From: SAR116 cluster bacterium
GTDB lineage: Bacteria; Pseudomonadota; Alphaproteobacteria; Puniceispirillales; Puniceispirillaceae
NCBI GenBank assembly: GCA_004213025.1
Contig: SHBC01000078.1
Span: 1 to 5,876 of the forward strand
Direction of reading: 5' to 3'
Length of the DNA: 5,876 bases
Position 1 is the stretch's first letter. Every line of letters begins with the position of its first letter. Both the position numbers and the translations under genes were made by a program. Below, piece after piece: positions 5,790-5,876 of this stretch. Below the pieces are notes generated by a model. The model made no database searches. It was not told where the DNA came from and was given only the letters and a program-made list of their open reading frames with translations.

Positions 5790-5876
5790 ATGCGCGACGC
5801 CGTCATCGTTTCAACCGCCCGCACCCCGATTGGCAAGGCCTATCGTGGGGCATTCAATGATACCCAGGCGCAGGCG
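5790..5876 (+). CDS. Thiolase family acetyl-CoA C-acyltransferase, N-terminal fragment (partial)
   Basis: The first 29 codons are present and the frame is open at the right edge. The N-terminus MRDAVIVSTARTPIGKAYRG, followed by AFNDT, is the classic opening strand and loop of thiolases (Ala-Val-Ile-Val-Ser-x-Ala-Arg-Thr-Pro-Ile-Gly). These enzymes cleave 3-ketoacyl-CoA in beta-oxidation or condense two acetyl-CoA. The nucleophilic Cys near residue 90 and the C-terminal catalytic residues lie outside the window, so degradative (FadA-like) and biosynthetic (PhaA/AtoB-like) types cannot be separated. The gene is divergent from the RND operon and could share regulation with it through the intergenic region. 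Confidence 0.9.
   Translation, partial: MRDAVIVSTARTPIGKAYRGAFNDTQAQA

Noticed and set aside
5549..5860. Plus-strand open frame crossing the intergenic region into the thiolase
   Set aside because: It overlaps the thiolase N-terminus in another frame, its product is Arg/His-rich and unlike any family, and the thiolase has its own ribosome binding site.

Overview
The window looks like chromosomal DNA from a GC-rich proteobacterium, most likely an alphaproteobacterium. This rests on strong GC bias at third codon positions, the style of the Nnr-like and thiolase N-termini, and the Gram-negative envelope genes. The assignment to a class is an inference from reading the proteins, not from a search.

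Layout: (1) 1-111, minus strand: the first 37 codons of a type I restriction-modification methyltransferase subunit (HsdM-like), running off the left edge. (2) 153-1064, plus strand: a stand-alone NAD(P)HX dehydratase domain (NnrD / YjeF C-terminal family) that lacks the usual fused epimerase half and has two altered motifs. (3) About 1049-1140: a 14-bp tandem repeat lying across the stop codons of two convergent genes. (4) 2354 down to 1122, minus strand: an outer-membrane beta-barrel protein ending in Tyr-Ser-Phe. (5) 5482 down to 2351, minus strand: a 1043-residue MMPL/RND transporter fused in frame to a periplasmic LolA-like domain. Its stop overlaps the start of the barrel gene in an ATGA arrangement. 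(6) 5483-5789: a 307-bp divergent intergenic region with a candidate promoter, a dyad and a short direct repeat. (7) 5790-5876, plus strand: the first 29 codons of a thiolase, running off the right edge.

The main unit is the two-gene minus-strand operon. It encodes an inner-membrane RND exporter, a periplasmic LolA-like lipid- or lipoprotein-binding domain tethered to it by what was once a signal peptide, and an outer-membrane barrel. Together they could form an envelope-spanning export route for a hydrophobic substrate. Such RND and LolA-like proteins are usually separate neighbouring genes, and here a likely internal start could still make the LolA-like part on its own. The divergent thiolase suggests, but does not show, a link to acyl-CoA or lipid metabolism.

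The left end (HsdM beside an orphan, possibly degenerate NnrD domain) looks more like an accessory or rearranged region. I saw no tRNA, rRNA, CRISPR array, insertion sequence or convincing intrinsic terminator.
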